Source: Myxococcus flavus (lineage in GTDB: Bacteria > Myxococcota > Myxococcia > Myxococcales > Myxococcaceae). From it: DNA of 64,000 bases. A program made the position numbers and the translations under genes. Positions 52,796 through 61,151 of this stretch are shown in pieces (position 1 is the first letter of the stretch; each line of letters begins with the position of its first letter). Where the stretch lies: NCBI RefSeq assembly GCF_050038885.1, contig NZ_CP143624.1:3038001-3102000 (forward strand), given 5' to 3'. The notes beneath the pieces were generated by a model that saw nothing but the letters and a program-made list of their open reading frames with translations, had not been told where the DNA came from and did no database searches.

Positions 52796-53515
52796 ATGGG
52801 AACGACACTGGCGGTCGCCAGGCGTGAGTTCAGGAGCTTCTTCAACTCGCCCGTCGCATACATCGTCATCGGCGTCTTCCTGGTCGTGGCGGGCTGGCTG
52901 TACTTCAGCACCCTCTTCGTGGCCGGGCAGGCGTCGCTGCGGGCGTTCTTCAGCATCGCCCCGGTGCTGTTCGTCGTCTTCGCGCCGGCGGTGACGATGC
53001 GGCTGCTGGCCGAGGAGCGCAAGAGCGGCACGCTGGAGCTGCTGCTCAGCATGCCGCTGCGCGACTGGGAGGTGGTGGCCGGCAAGTTCCTGGCGGCGCT
53101 GGGCATGGTGGCGGTGGGGCTGCTGTGGACGCTGCCCTACCCGCTCACGGTGGCGGCGTTCACCGCCGAGGGCGCGCGCTTCGACTGGGGCCCGGTGGTG
53201 ATGGGCTACCTGGGCCTGCTGCTGATGGCCTCCTGCTTCCTGTCGCTGGGGCTGTGGGCCAGCGCGCTCAGCCGCAACCAGATTGTGGGCTTCATCATCG
53301 GGCTGCTGCTCTGCTTCGCCTTCTACTTCATCGACAAGTTCGCGGTGGTGCTGCCGGAGTCGCTGGGGGCGCTGCTCCAGTACCTCTCCGTGGACTACCA
53401 CTTCGCGAACATCGCACGGGGCGTGCTCGACACGCGGGATGTCCTCTTCTACCTGTCGCTCACGGCCGTGGGGCTGGTGCTGACCACGCGCACCCTGGGC
53501 AACGTCCGTCAGTGA
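52796..53515 (+). CDS. ABC transporter permease, GldF-like
   Basis: 239 residues, six predicted membrane helices of the ABC2 type, among them VAYIVIGVFLVVAGWLYF, IAPVLFVVFAPAVTM, ALGMVAVGLLWTLPYPLTV, YLGLLLMASCFLSLGLW and IVGFIIGLLLCFAFYF. The cytoplasmic loop RLLAEERKSGTLELLLSMP is a typical coupling helix of this family, contacting the ATPase. AGAGGTGAG precedes the start. It sits between the GldA-like ATPase (36 bp) and the GldG-like gene (8 bp). Cargo unknown; heterooligomer with the ATPase is expected. Confidence 0.9.
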   Translation: MGTTLAVARREFRSFFNSPVAYIVIGVFLVVAGWLYFSTLFVAGQASLRAFFSIAPVLFVVFAPAVTMRLLAEERKSGTLELLLSMPLRDWEVVAGKFLAALGMVAVGLLWTLPYPLTVAAFTAEGARFDWGPVVMGYLGLLLMASCFLSLGLWASALSRNQIVGFIIGLLLCFAFYFIDKFAVVLPESLGALLQYLSVDYHFANIARGVLDTRDVLFYLSLTAVGLVLTTRTLGNVRQ

Positions 53516-53523
53516 GGTCGACG

Positions 53524-55158
53524 ATGAAACCCGGTTCCACCAACGCGAACATCCTCCTGGTGGCGTGCGTGGGCTGCCTGGTGCTGCTCAACGTACTGGG
53601 GCTGCGCGCCTTCGCCCGCTTCGACGCCACCCGTGACCAGGTCTACACGCTGTCGCAGGCGTCGCGGGACACGCTGGAGAAGCTGGAAGACCCCGTCACC
53701 GTCACGGCGTACTTCACCGACGAGCTGCCGGCGCCGTACTCGAGCAACGCACGCTACGTGCGGGACCTGCTCGAGGAGTTCCGGGCCGCCTCCAAGGGCC
53801 GGCTCGCCTTCGAGTTCCTGGACCCGATGACCCAGGAGACGGCCGAGGACCAGGAGACGAAGCGCGAGACGAAGCGGGACATCTTCGGCCGCGTCTTCCG
53901 GGAGCCCACGTCGGTGGAGCGCGAGCTGGCCGAGGTGGGCATCCAGCCGGTGGAGATTCGCGTCATCGAGGACGACCAGATGCAGACGAAGCGCGCCTAC
54001 ATGGGCATCGTCATCAAGCATCAGGAGAAGCGCGAGGTCATCCCCGTCGTCCAGGACACGCAGTCGCTGGAGTACGACCTGACCACGCTGGTGCGCAAGC
54101 TGACGCGCCCGAAGACGCCGGTGCTCGGCGTGGTGCAGGGCCACGGCGAGCCGGCGCTGCACGAGAAGCTGACGCGCCTGCAGGCGCTGCTCGGGCAGAT
54201 GTACGAGGTCCGCCCGGTGAACCTGGCGGGCACGGAGCGCGTGGACGCGGACGTGGACGCGCTGCTCGTCATCGGTCCGAAGACGGCGCTGCCGGAGGCC
54301 GAGGTGAAGGCCATCGACCAGTTCCTCATGTCGGGCAAGAGCGCGGCCTTCTTCCTGGACGCGGTGCACGTGGACCTCAAGACGTTCGAGCCGTCCGAGG
54401 CCTCGCACGGCCTGGGGCCCCTGCTGGCCACCTACGGCATCCAGGTGGGGGACCGGCTGGTGGCGGATGTCGACTCGGCGCAGCTCAACGTCCAGGAGCG
54501 CCGGGGCTTCATGCTGGTGTCCATGCCGGTGCCGTACCCGTTCATCCCGCTGCTGGAGCGGCTGGAGGGCGACAGCCCGGTGTCCCAGGGGCTGGTGGAG
54601 GTGAGCCTGCCCTTCAGCACCACCGTCACCGCCACCGCGCCGGAAGGGGCGCAGGCGACGGTGCTGGCGCGCTCGTCGCGCAAGAGCTGGCTGGAGGCGC
54701 GGCCCTACAACATCGACCCGCGGCGCGACTGGCGCTCGGAGACCGTCACGCCCGACGGGCCGCACCCGCTGATGGTGCAGGTGAGCGGCAAGCTGAAGAG
54801 CCACTTCGCGGCCGAGGCGCAGTCCAGCACCGCGAGCGGGACGCCGCTGCTGGCGGAGAGCCAGGGCGAATCGCGCATCATCGTGGCGGGTGGCTCGTCC
54901 GCGCTCTGGGATGACTTCCTGAGCCGGCCGAACCAGGCGCTGCTGCTGAACGTGGCGGACTGGCTGCTCCTGGACCCCGCGCTGCTGGCCATGCGCACCC
55001 GGGGCATGGCGGAGGCGCCGCTGGAGCAGGAGCTGAGCGCCAGCACGCGCAACGTCGTCAAGTTCGGCAATGCCTTTGGCATCCCCGCCGCGCTGGCCCT
55101 CTTCGGGCTCGTGCGCTGGCGGCGGCGCGAGGCAAGCCGGGCCACCGTCACCGTCTGA
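53524..55158 (+). CDS. GldG-family ABC-type transport protein
   Basis: 544 residues. An N-terminal membrane helix (NILLVACVGCLVLLNVLGL) and a C-terminal one (FGIPAALALFGLVRW) enclose a large extracytoplasmic part, with the GldG pattern: DQVYTLSQASRDTLEKLEDP, VTVTAYFTDELPAPY, VREVIPVVQDTQSLEYDLT (read as REVIPVV), GVVQGHGEP and GKSAAFFLDAVHVD. This is the DUF7088/GldG-IFT52-like fold pairing with the ABC ATPase and permease. It begins 8 bp after the permease gene. The function is probably in an envelope ABC complex rather than true Bacteroidetes gliding. Confidence 0.87.
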   Translation: MKPGSTNANILLVACVGCLVLLNVLGLRAFARFDATRDQVYTLSQASRDTLEKLEDPVTVTAYFTDELPAPYSSNARYVRDLLEEFRAASKGRLAFEFLDPMTQETAEDQETKRETKRDIFGRVFREPTSVERELAEVGIQPVEIRVIEDDQMQTKRAYMGIVIKHQEKREVIPVVQDTQSLEYDLTTLVRKLTRPKTPVLGVVQGHGEPALHEKLTRLQALLGQMYEVRPVNLAGTERVDADVDALLVIGPKTALPEAEVKAIDQFLMSGKSAAFFLDAVHVDLKTFEPSEASHGLGPLLATYGIQVGDRLVADVDSAQLNVQERRGFMLVSMPVPYPFIPLLERLEGDSPVSQGLVEVSLPFSTTVTATAPEGAQATVLARSSRKSWLEARPYNIDPRRDWRSETVTPDGPHPLMVQVSGKLKSHFAAEAQSSTASGTPLLAESQGESRIIVAGGSSALWDDFLSRPNQALLLNVADWLLLDPALLAMRTRGMAEAPLEQELSASTRNVVKFGNAFGIPAALALFGLVRWRRREASRATVTV

Positions 55159-55178
55159 TGCGGAGCTGAAGGAGAGCC

Positions 55179-56672
55179 ATGAAGAAAGCAACGCTCATCG
55201 CCGTAGGGGCGTTCGCCGTGCTGCTGGTGCTCGTGCTCGCCACCCGCGAGCGGCAGGTCAGTGTCGGCGTGCGCAAGCTGGCACCGTCGGGCCTGGACGT
55301 GGCGCGCGTCACCCGCGTGGAGCTGACCGGGACACACAACGCCACGCTCCTCAAGGAGGGCGACGCCTGGACGGTGGCGGACCCGAGCCGGCCGGAGACG
55401 CGGTACGCGGCGAACGCGGCGCGGGTGCAGAGCGCGCTGGAGTCGCTGGCCCGGCTGTCGGGCGCGGACTTCGTCACGGACCGGGCCGAGCGGCTGGCGG
55501 AGTACGAGCTGGACGACGCCAAGGGCCTGAAGGTGCGCCTCCACCAGGAGGGCGGCGCCCCGCTCGAGCTGGTGCTGGGCAAGGACGGCGCGCGCAACGG
55601 CGGCACCTATGTGCGGGAGGCGTCGGGCTCCCTCGTCTTCGCGCACCCCGCCTGGCTGGGCGGAGCGTGGCGCAAGCGCGTCGAGGACTGGCGTGAGCGC
55701 CGGCTGGTGCGGGCGGAGGCGTCCGACATCACCGAGCTGACGGTGCGCATCGGCGACGCGGCCCCGCTGACGCTGAAGGGCGGAGGAAGCACCGAGGGCT
55801 GGAAGCTCGCGGAGGGGACACAGGCGCCCGAGGGGTTCCTGTTCGGCGCGCAGGAGGCCGAGCGGCTCGCGCGGAGCGTGGCCAGCCTCCAGGCGCAGGA
55901 CTTCCTCGAAGGAGACGCCGCCGCGGAAGCGGAGAAGGCGCTGGCCGCGGGCCACGACACCGTGGAGGCGCGGCTCAAGGACGGCAAGTCGGTGGTGGTG
56001 AAGCTGGAGCGGCCCTCCAAGCCGGAGCAGCAGGACCCGGTCGCGGTCCGCATCGAAGGCGACGCGCAGGTGTACCGTGTCTCCGGAGTGGCCGCGGCGG
56101 CGCTGCGCAAGCGCCTGGCGGACTTCCGGGAGCGGCGCCTGATGCGATTCGAGCCGGAGAAGGTCACGCGCATCAAGGTCCAGGCCGGGCGCGACAGCCC
56201 GGTGGTCGTGGCGAGGGAGGCACAGGGCTGGACGCTCGTGGAGCCGAAGAAGCTCCCGGACGGCGTCCGGTTCGACGCCGCGATGGTGGACTCGATGCTC
56301 ATGCGGCTCCGGGGCATCGAGGCCACGCGCGTCATCGAGCCGTCCGTCCCGGACAAGGCCGCGGGCCTGGCGTCGCCCACCGCGCTCGTGGAGCTGAGCC
56401 TGGACGGTGCGCCCGCACAGACCCTGCGGCTGGGCAAGGAGGCGCCGTCCGATTCGACCGCCCAGAAGGAACGATATGCACGGACCTCGCTGGACGCGCT
56501 GACGTACGCCGTCGCGGAGGGCCCTACGCTGGACTTCCTGTCCCGGGGCGTGGGGCTCTTCACCCGGTCGGCGCAGGCGGGAGGCCTGGGCGCCGGGGCG
56601 CTCCAGGGCCTGGAGTCGCTTCCGCCCGAGGTCCGGCGTCAGCTGGAGGCGCAGCTCGGCGCGGCCCGATAA
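55179..56672 (+). CDS. DUF4340-domain protein of the Gld-like operon
   Basis: 497 residues. A single N-terminal membrane helix (LIAVGAFAVLLVLVLAT) anchors an extracytoplasmic protein with repeated DUF4340 units, each with VTRVELTGTHNATLL-like strands, WTVADPSRPETRYAANAARV and a following EYELDD motif; further units have LVRAEASDITELTVRIG and MRFEPEKVTRIKVQAG. DUF4340 proteins regularly follow GldG-like genes and are thought to be part of the same complex. AAGGAGAG precedes the start, 20 bp after the GldG gene. A mildly palindromic GC-rich stretch follows. No enzymatic role is apparent. Confidence 0.87.
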   Translation: MKKATLIAVGAFAVLLVLVLATRERQVSVGVRKLAPSGLDVARVTRVELTGTHNATLLKEGDAWTVADPSRPETRYAANAARVQSALESLARLSGADFVTDRAERLAEYELDDAKGLKVRLHQEGGAPLELVLGKDGARNGGTYVREASGSLVFAHPAWLGGAWRKRVEDWRERRLVRAEASDITELTVRIGDAAPLTLKGGGSTEGWKLAEGTQAPEGFLFGAQEAERLARSVASLQAQDFLEGDAAAEAEKALAAGHDTVEARLKDGKSVVVKLERPSKPEQQDPVAVRIEGDAQVYRVSGVAAAALRKRLADFRERRLMRFEPEKVTRIKVQAGRDSPVVVAREAQGWTLVEPKKLPDGVRFDAAMVDSMLMRLRGIEATRVIEPSVPDKAAGLASPTALVELSLDGAPAQTLRLGKEAPSDSTAQKERYARTSLDALTYAVAEGPTLDFLSRGVGLFTRSAQAGGLGAGALQGLESLPPEVRRQLEAQLGAAR

Positions 56673-56792
56673 GCAGGAGGCGGGCCAGGCGCCTGGAGCG
56701 GCGCCCCGTCCCGTGGTATAAAACGGGGCACCGCTGCCCGCCGCCACACGGCCTCGAAGCCGTGTGCTGACCCCATGGGAGCGGTTCATCCC

Positions 56793-57095
56793 ATGCAATC
56801 CAAGAGCAGCATGGCCATTCGGGTGCTGACGGTGGTTCTCGCGGTGGTCGCGCTCGGCATCGTGATGGTGACGATGACGGGGACCTTCTTCGGAGGTACC
56901 AAGGTGCGCACGCTCTTCGGCGCGTCCCCGCATGCGGTTGCGGGGTGGCCCACCGGCACCCGCTCGCTGGCCGACTTTGCGTCGGACGCAGGCATCGCGC
57001 AGGCAGCGGTGGATGCCTCGGTACCAGACTCAGGCATCACGCAGGCGCCGGATGCGGGTGACGCGGCCCCCGCCGTCACGCCCGCCGCGCCATGA
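56793..57095 (+). CDS. Small single-span membrane protein, coupled to the next gene
   Basis: About 100 residues from the ATG at 56793 (GGGAGCGG upstream); a Met at 56775 is also possible. One membrane helix, AIRVLTVVLAVVALGIVMVTM, is followed by a short basic stretch and a Pro/Ala/Asp-rich C-terminal part with repeated DSGITQAPDAGD and DAGIAQAAVDAS units. No family is recognised. Its stop overlaps the next start (ATGA), so it is coupled to the fatty acid hydroxylase-type enzyme and may be a partner or assembly factor. Confidence 0.65.
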   Translation: MQSKSSMAIRVLTVVLAVVALGIVMVTMTGTFFGGTKVRTLFGASPHAVAGWPTGTRSLADFASDAGIAQAAVDASVPDSGITQAPDAGDAAPAVTPAAP

Positions 57096-57889
57096 TGGCG
57101 CTGGGCCTCCTCGGCGGCGCGGCGCTCTCCTTCGTGGCGCTCGCGCTCATCTTCTGGCCGCTGGAGAAGGCCTGGGCCGCGCGCCCCGGACAGCCGCTGC
57201 TGCGCCCGGGCTTCCGCACGGACCTCGCCTACTTCGTCGCGCAGTACCTCGTCCTCGCGCCGCTGGCGCTGCTCGTCCTCAACGGCGTGAAGTCGCTCTG
57301 CCACGTGGAGATGCTCGCCAGCTTCCAGGCCGCGGTGGCGCGCCAGCCCTGGTGGCTCCAGGCGCTCGAGACGGTGGTGCTGGGCGACGTGCTCGTCTAC
57401 GGCTTCCACCGCCTGTCACACCAGGTGGACTTCCTCTGGCGCTTCCACGCCGTCCACCACTCCGTCGAGCACCTCGACTGGCTCGCCGCGCACCGCGAGC
57501 ACCCGGTTGATGGCTTGCTCACGCAGCTCGTGGTGAACCTGCCCGCGCTGCTGATGGGCTTCCCACTCCCGACGCTGGCGATGCTCATCGCCTTCCGGGG
57601 GATGTGGGCCATCTTCATCCACTCCAACGTGCGGCTGCCACTGGGGCCCCTGGGCTTCCTCTTCGGCGCACCCGAGCTGCACCACTGGCACCACGCGCGC
57701 GAGCGGCACACGCGGCACAACTTCGGCAACCTCGCGCCCTGGACGGACTGGCTCTTCGGCACCTACCACCGTCCCACGGAACCCGAGCAGTACCCGCTCG
57801 GGCTCGTGGAGCCGTTCCCCCACCGCTTCCTCGCGCAGCTCTTCTCGCCAGCGGCGCGGGCTACTGACAGCAGTGGTACGTCACGCTGA
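57092..57889 (+). CDS. Sterol desaturase / fatty acid hydroxylase family protein
   Basis: 265 residues with four or more membrane helices (ALGLLGGAALSFVALALIF, YLVLAPLALLVLNGV, LLTQLVVNLPALLMGFP, TLAMLIAFRGMW). The di-iron histidine clusters of the superfamily are present: HRLSHQ, HAVHHSVEHLDW, and HHWHHARERHTRHN. These histidines hold the two irons that use oxygen to hydroxylate or desaturate a lipid. It is an inner-membrane enzyme whose substrate could be a fatty acid, sterol or hopanoid-type lipid. Its start overlaps the previous stop. Its 3' end overlaps a convergent lipoprotein gene by 29 bp. Confidence 0.9.
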   Translation: MMALGLLGGAALSFVALALIFWPLEKAWAARPGQPLLRPGFRTDLAYFVAQYLVLAPLALLVLNGVKSLCHVEMLASFQAAVARQPWWLQALETVVLGDVLVYGFHRLSHQVDFLWRFHAVHHSVEHLDWLAAHREHPVDGLLTQLVVNLPALLMGFPLPTLAMLIAFRGMWAIFIHSNVRLPLGPLGFLFGAPELHHWHHARERHTRHNFGNLAPWTDWLFGTYHRPTEPEQYPLGLVEPFPHRFLAQLFSPAARATDSSGTSR

Positions 57890-58229
57890 AGGTTCCATCG
57901 AAGCCGTCATCCCGGTAGGGCCCCACGGGGCTGCAGGCGCCACGCGTCCACGTCACGTTGCAGGTGCCCAGCGGACAGTCATTGGCCATGTTCAGCATCA
58001 GGGTCGACCGCGCGACGTTGTAGGCCTCCGTGCACGTGAAGCCCCAGCCCGTCTGGTAGTCGCTGTAGCGCGTGCTCCCGCAGGTCGTGCACGTGAGCGC
58101 GGACTCGGAGGACACCAGCGCCTCCGTGCCGGGCTCGGAATCCGGCGCCTCCACGCCACCACACGCGGACAGGCCCAGCACGACGCCCACCAGGGCACTC
58201 CGCCTCAGCTTGTGCATCAGGTCAGTCAT
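57861..58229 (-). CDS. Small Cys-rich lipoprotein, unknown function
   Basis: 122 residues. The signal MHKLRRSALVGVVLGLSAC has a lipobox; the ATG at 58229 gives four more residues. The mature protein has about ten cysteines: LTCTTCGSTRYSD, GFTCTEAYNV, DCPLGTCNVTW, GACSPVG and YHCCQ at the C-terminus. It is probably disulfide-rich and extracytoplasmic. Proteins of this pattern are common in Myxococcales and not functionally described to my knowledge. Its end overlaps the lipid hydroxylase gene by 29 bp; it is convergent to it. Confidence 0.7.
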   Translation of the reverse strand: MTDLMHKLRRSALVGVVLGLSACGGVEAPDSEPGTEALVSSESALTCTTCGSTRYSDYQTGWGFTCTEAYNVARSTLMLNMANDCPLGTCNVTWTRGACSPVGPYRDDGFDGTFSVTYHCCQ

Positions 58230-58270
58230 GCAGGGAAGCCTAGGATTCCAAACCTTGCGGCTTCAAGCCG

Positions 58271-59098
58271 TCACCCCGCCTTCGAGGCCCGGGGCGGCGT
58301 CTGCGCATCCAGGAACGTCCCCAGGGTGGCATTGACGAGCGCCGGCTCCTCCACGGTGGACGAGTGCCCGCCGCGCGGCAGCTTCACGAGCCGGGAGTTG
58401 GGGATGAGGCGATGCAGCCGCTCCGCCTTCGCGGGGACGGTGGCCGTGTCCTCGGCGCCCACGACGATGAGGGTGGGGACGCGGATGTGCGGCACCTCGT
58501 GGGCCACGCCGCGCCGCTCGATGACGCCGTTGACGGCGCGCCAGATGTCGCGGCGGTTCTCCATCAAGCGGGCGCGCCAGCGGCTGCGCTCCTCGCCGCG
58601 GTTGGGGTCCGTCATGAAGCCGCGGCCGAACATGATGCGCATGACCGGGTCCACCACCGGGCGCAAGCCCGCGAGGCGGGCGATGACGTTGAGCAGCGTG
58701 TAGCGCGGCACGTTGTGCAGGGGCTCGGGGTCCGCGGACGTCTCCAGGAGGACCAGGGAGCGCAGCAGGTCCGGCCGCCGCGCGGCGATGCGCATGCCGA
58801 CGAAGCCGCCCATGGACAGGCCCACGAAGTGGCAGGGGCCCACGCCCAGCTGCTCGATGAGGGCCACGGCGTCCAGGTACACCGTCTCCATGTCGATGGA
58901 GCGCACCGGGGGCACGGCGCTCTGCCCCTGGCCTCGATGGTCATAGGCGATGCAGCGGTAGCGCCCGCTCAGCGCCTCCACCTGCGGGTCGAAGAGGCGG
59001 CAGCTCCACAGCAGGCCATGGCTGAAGACGATGGGCACGCCCGTGCCCCCCGAGTCCTCGTAGTACAGCTCCGTTCCATTGACGGTCAGCATCGGCAT
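58271..59098 (-). CDS. Alpha/beta-fold hydrolase
   Basis: About 275 residues from the ATG at 59098, which is preceded by GGGGAGGG. The alpha/beta hydrolase fold is clear: IVFSHGLLWSC with the oxyanion HG, IAYDHRGQGQSAVP, nucleophile elbow GLSMGGFVGM, acid in VVGAEDTATVP, and catalytic His in PRGGHSSTVEE. It resembles 3-oxoadipate enol-lactonase or haloperoxidase-like esterases, without a deciding residue. It is cytoplasmic, monocistronic by spacing (103 bp from the next upstream gene). Substrate unknown. Confidence 0.9.
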   Translation of the reverse strand: MPMLTVNGTELYYEDSGGTGVPIVFSHGLLWSCRLFDPQVEALSGRYRCIAYDHRGQGQSAVPPVRSIDMETVYLDAVALIEQLGVGPCHFVGLSMGGFVGMRIAARRPDLLRSLVLLETSADPEPLHNVPRYTLLNVIARLAGLRPVVDPVMRIMFGRGFMTDPNRGEERSRWRARLMENRRDIWRAVNGVIERRGVAHEVPHIRVPTLIVVGAEDTATVPAKAERLHRLIPNSRLVKLPRGGHSSTVEEPALVNATLGTFLDAQTPPRASKAG

Positions 59099-59200
59099 GC
59101 GTGGCACCCTCCCCGGCGGGCGAGGATAGGCGAGCCGCGCGAAGCGTGACGCGCCATGGCACGGAGCCGTTGGCCGGATGACGTCCTGCGGCCCCTGGGG

Positions 59201-60442
59201 CTACCAGAGGCCCTTCGCCTGGAGCAGCTCGCCCACGCGCTGGGGCTCGGCGCGCCAGGCGGTGAAGAAGTCGCTGGCGGCGTCGGGGGACAGGTTCTCC
59301 CAGACGAGGCGCCCCGTGTCGTCCTCGCGGCGGCAGCGCACGAAGGTGGAGCGCACCTGCTCGGGCGAGTCGAAGGTGAGGCTGTCGAGCAGCTCCGGGC
59401 TCTGACTGGTGAGCAGGGCCTGCCGGCTGCCGAGCTGCTCGAGGAGGGCGCGCACCTGCCGGGGGTGGAAGGCGTGAGCCACCTCGTCGGCGATGACGAC
59501 GGCGCGGGCGTGGGCCAGGTAGTGGAGGAAGGCCACCAGGCGCTTCTGGCCATAGCCGAGCTGGCGCGCGGAGAGCCGCTGCCCGGAGGCGGTGACGAAG
59601 CAGAGGTCCAGGTGGCCCAGCGTCAGCGTCTCGTACTTGCCCTGGGGCTGCGCCTCCAGGGGGGACAGGAGCGCCTCGGCGGAGGAGAAGCCGAGCAGCC
59701 GGGCCGCGTCGTGGAGGAAGGGGACGCTCGGCGAGGGCAGCACATAGCGGGAAGCGCCCCACTGCGCGGCGGCGACCTTGCGCAGCCCGTCGAGCAGGTC
59801 CTCCGAGGCCACGCCCGAGCCGGTGGCGAGCACGCCCTCCGCGCGGCGGGAGAGCCGCAGCTCGGCCTGCCAGAGCTGGTCGAAGTGGGCGAGCCCCTCG
59901 TCGAAGCGGCGGAGCTCCGCCTGGGCGGAGAACTCACGGGCCATGGCGAGGAGCGGCTCGACGGCGGCGGTGCCTTCGCCCGTCTTCTCCACCCAGGCGA
60001 TGCCGCCGGACATGAGGACGAGCCAGAGCCGGCCCCCCACCTCGGGCGCGATGCGCTCATGCACGACGTCGGAGGCGTCGTCCTCGCGGGAGACGCGGAC
60101 CTGCTGGCCCTCGCGGTGGATGACCAGGGGCCACGCCATGTCGCGCGGGGCCACGGTGATGTCCATGGACAGGTCGCCGGCGCCCTCCGCGCCCGAGGGC
60201 ACGTTGCGCACGTGCACGGTGATGCGGCCCGTGTCGGCGGCCAGCTCGTATTCGAGGTCGAAGGCCTCGTGCCGCAGCGGCGTGAAGTCCGAGCTGACGA
60301 CGGCGGCGGCGAGGTCCAGCAACATGGACTTTCCGGTGCCGTTCTCCCCGAGCAGCACGTTGAGGGACGGGCTGAAGAGCAACCGCGTCCCGGGCTTCAC
60401 GGAGCGGAACTGGTGGACCTGGAGCCACTGGAGCTTGAGCAT
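59201..60442 (-). CDS. AAA family ATPase (RecF/OLD-like)
   Basis: About 413 residues from the Met at 60442; a longer frame adds 19 residues. The N-terminus LQWLQVHQFRSVKPG is followed by Walker A LLGENGTGKSMLL near 32, typical of the SMC/RecF-type ATPases. A long insertion follows, then the signature-like ARQLGYGQKRLVAFL, Walker B AVVIADEVAHAFHP and LLTSQSPELLDSL. This is the AAA_15/AAA_21 arrangement found in defence and DNA-related ATPases. It lacks a nuclease or TOPRIM domain. The SMI1/KNR4 gene lies 34 bp upstream on the same strand, so they are likely an operon. Confidence 0.82.
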   Translation of the reverse strand: MLKLQWLQVHQFRSVKPGTRLLFSPSLNVLLGENGTGKSMLLDLAAAVVSSDFTPLRHEAFDLEYELAADTGRITVHVRNVPSGAEGAGDLSMDITVAPRDMAWPLVIHREGQQVRVSREDDASDVVHERIAPEVGGRLWLVLMSGGIAWVEKTGEGTAAVEPLLAMAREFSAQAELRRFDEGLAHFDQLWQAELRLSRRAEGVLATGSGVASEDLLDGLRKVAAAQWGASRYVLPSPSVPFLHDAARLLGFSSAEALLSPLEAQPQGKYETLTLGHLDLCFVTASGQRLSARQLGYGQKRLVAFLHYLAHARAVVIADEVAHAFHPRQVRALLEQLGSRQALLTSQSPELLDSLTFDSPEQVRSTFVRCRREDDTGRLVWENLSPDAASDFFTAWRAEPQRVGELLQAKGLW

Positions 60443-60476
60443 CAGCGGGAAGACTGGCTCCGGGGACGCGCCAGCG

Positions 60477-60914
60477 TCAACTCGGGCGGTACACCTCACG
60501 GCGCCAGACGGGCCGACGCGAGTCGACCCATGCCAGCACCTTGTTGGACCAGAAGCTGGCCATCGTCAGGGTTACGCGGAACCCGGTATCGACATTGACG
60601 ATGTCCCACTGGTCCGCGTCATTCCGGCTCCGGGTGTCGAAGCCCAGCCGATGCTGGCCATCCAAGGTGGCGAAGTGCATGAAGCCGTGAGCCTGAGCCC
60701 ATTGGTCGGCAGGCAGGACGCGCAGCGCCGGCTCCCGGATGACGAGCCCGTCGTGGGCCGCCCAGAAGAGCTCGACCTGCCATGGAAGCGGCCCGCCGAG
60801 CCTTTCCGCGAGCGCGCGAAGTGCCTCGGGTGATGCAGGAGGGCCGTAGTCCACTTCCAGCCCGCGAGACGCGGCTCGCTTGTCGAGGACACGTCTGAAC
60901 TCTTCGATTCTCAT
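60477..60914 (-). CDS. SMI1/KNR4-like protein (possible immunity protein)
   Basis: About 145 residues from the ATG at 60914. SMI1/KNR4/SUKH pattern: YGPPASPEALRALAERLGGPLPWQVELFWAAHDGLVI, typical of the SUKH fold with the central tryptophan and P-x-x-x-x-x-W, plus GFMHFATLDGQHRLGFD and WDIVNVDTGFRVT. SUKH proteins often act as immunity proteins against polymorphic toxins. No toxin gene is next to it; instead an AAA ATPase follows after 34 bp. The upstream boundary borders the AT-richer island at 61152. A toxin may be absent or outside the window. Confidence 0.75.
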   Translation of the reverse strand: MRIEEFRRVLDKRAASRGLEVDYGPPASPEALRALAERLGGPLPWQVELFWAAHDGLVIREPALRVLPADQWAQAHGFMHFATLDGQHRLGFDTRSRNDADQWDIVNVDTGFRVTLTMASFWSNKVLAWVDSRRPVWRREVYRPS

Positions 60915-61151
60915 TCCCAAACGGCATATCACGAAGCACCCCCCGAACGCCACACACGAACCTCGCTGCCGCTTCCCTTCCCAACCTCGTGCGAGTTCCT
61001 GGCCTCTCCCTGAGAACTGCCATCCTGCCTCCCGGACTGCCACGGCTGAACAAATCAGACACCAATCAACAAATGAGCAGTGAGTGCCACATGACCCATG
61101 GATTCGCATCTCCGAATTAGGGAGAGTCAACACAGCCACGAGGGCCTGACA

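Noticed and set aside
54705..56933. 742-codon minus-strand frame
   Set aside because: It is antisense to the GldG and DUF4340 genes, which have tight spacing and ribosome sites.
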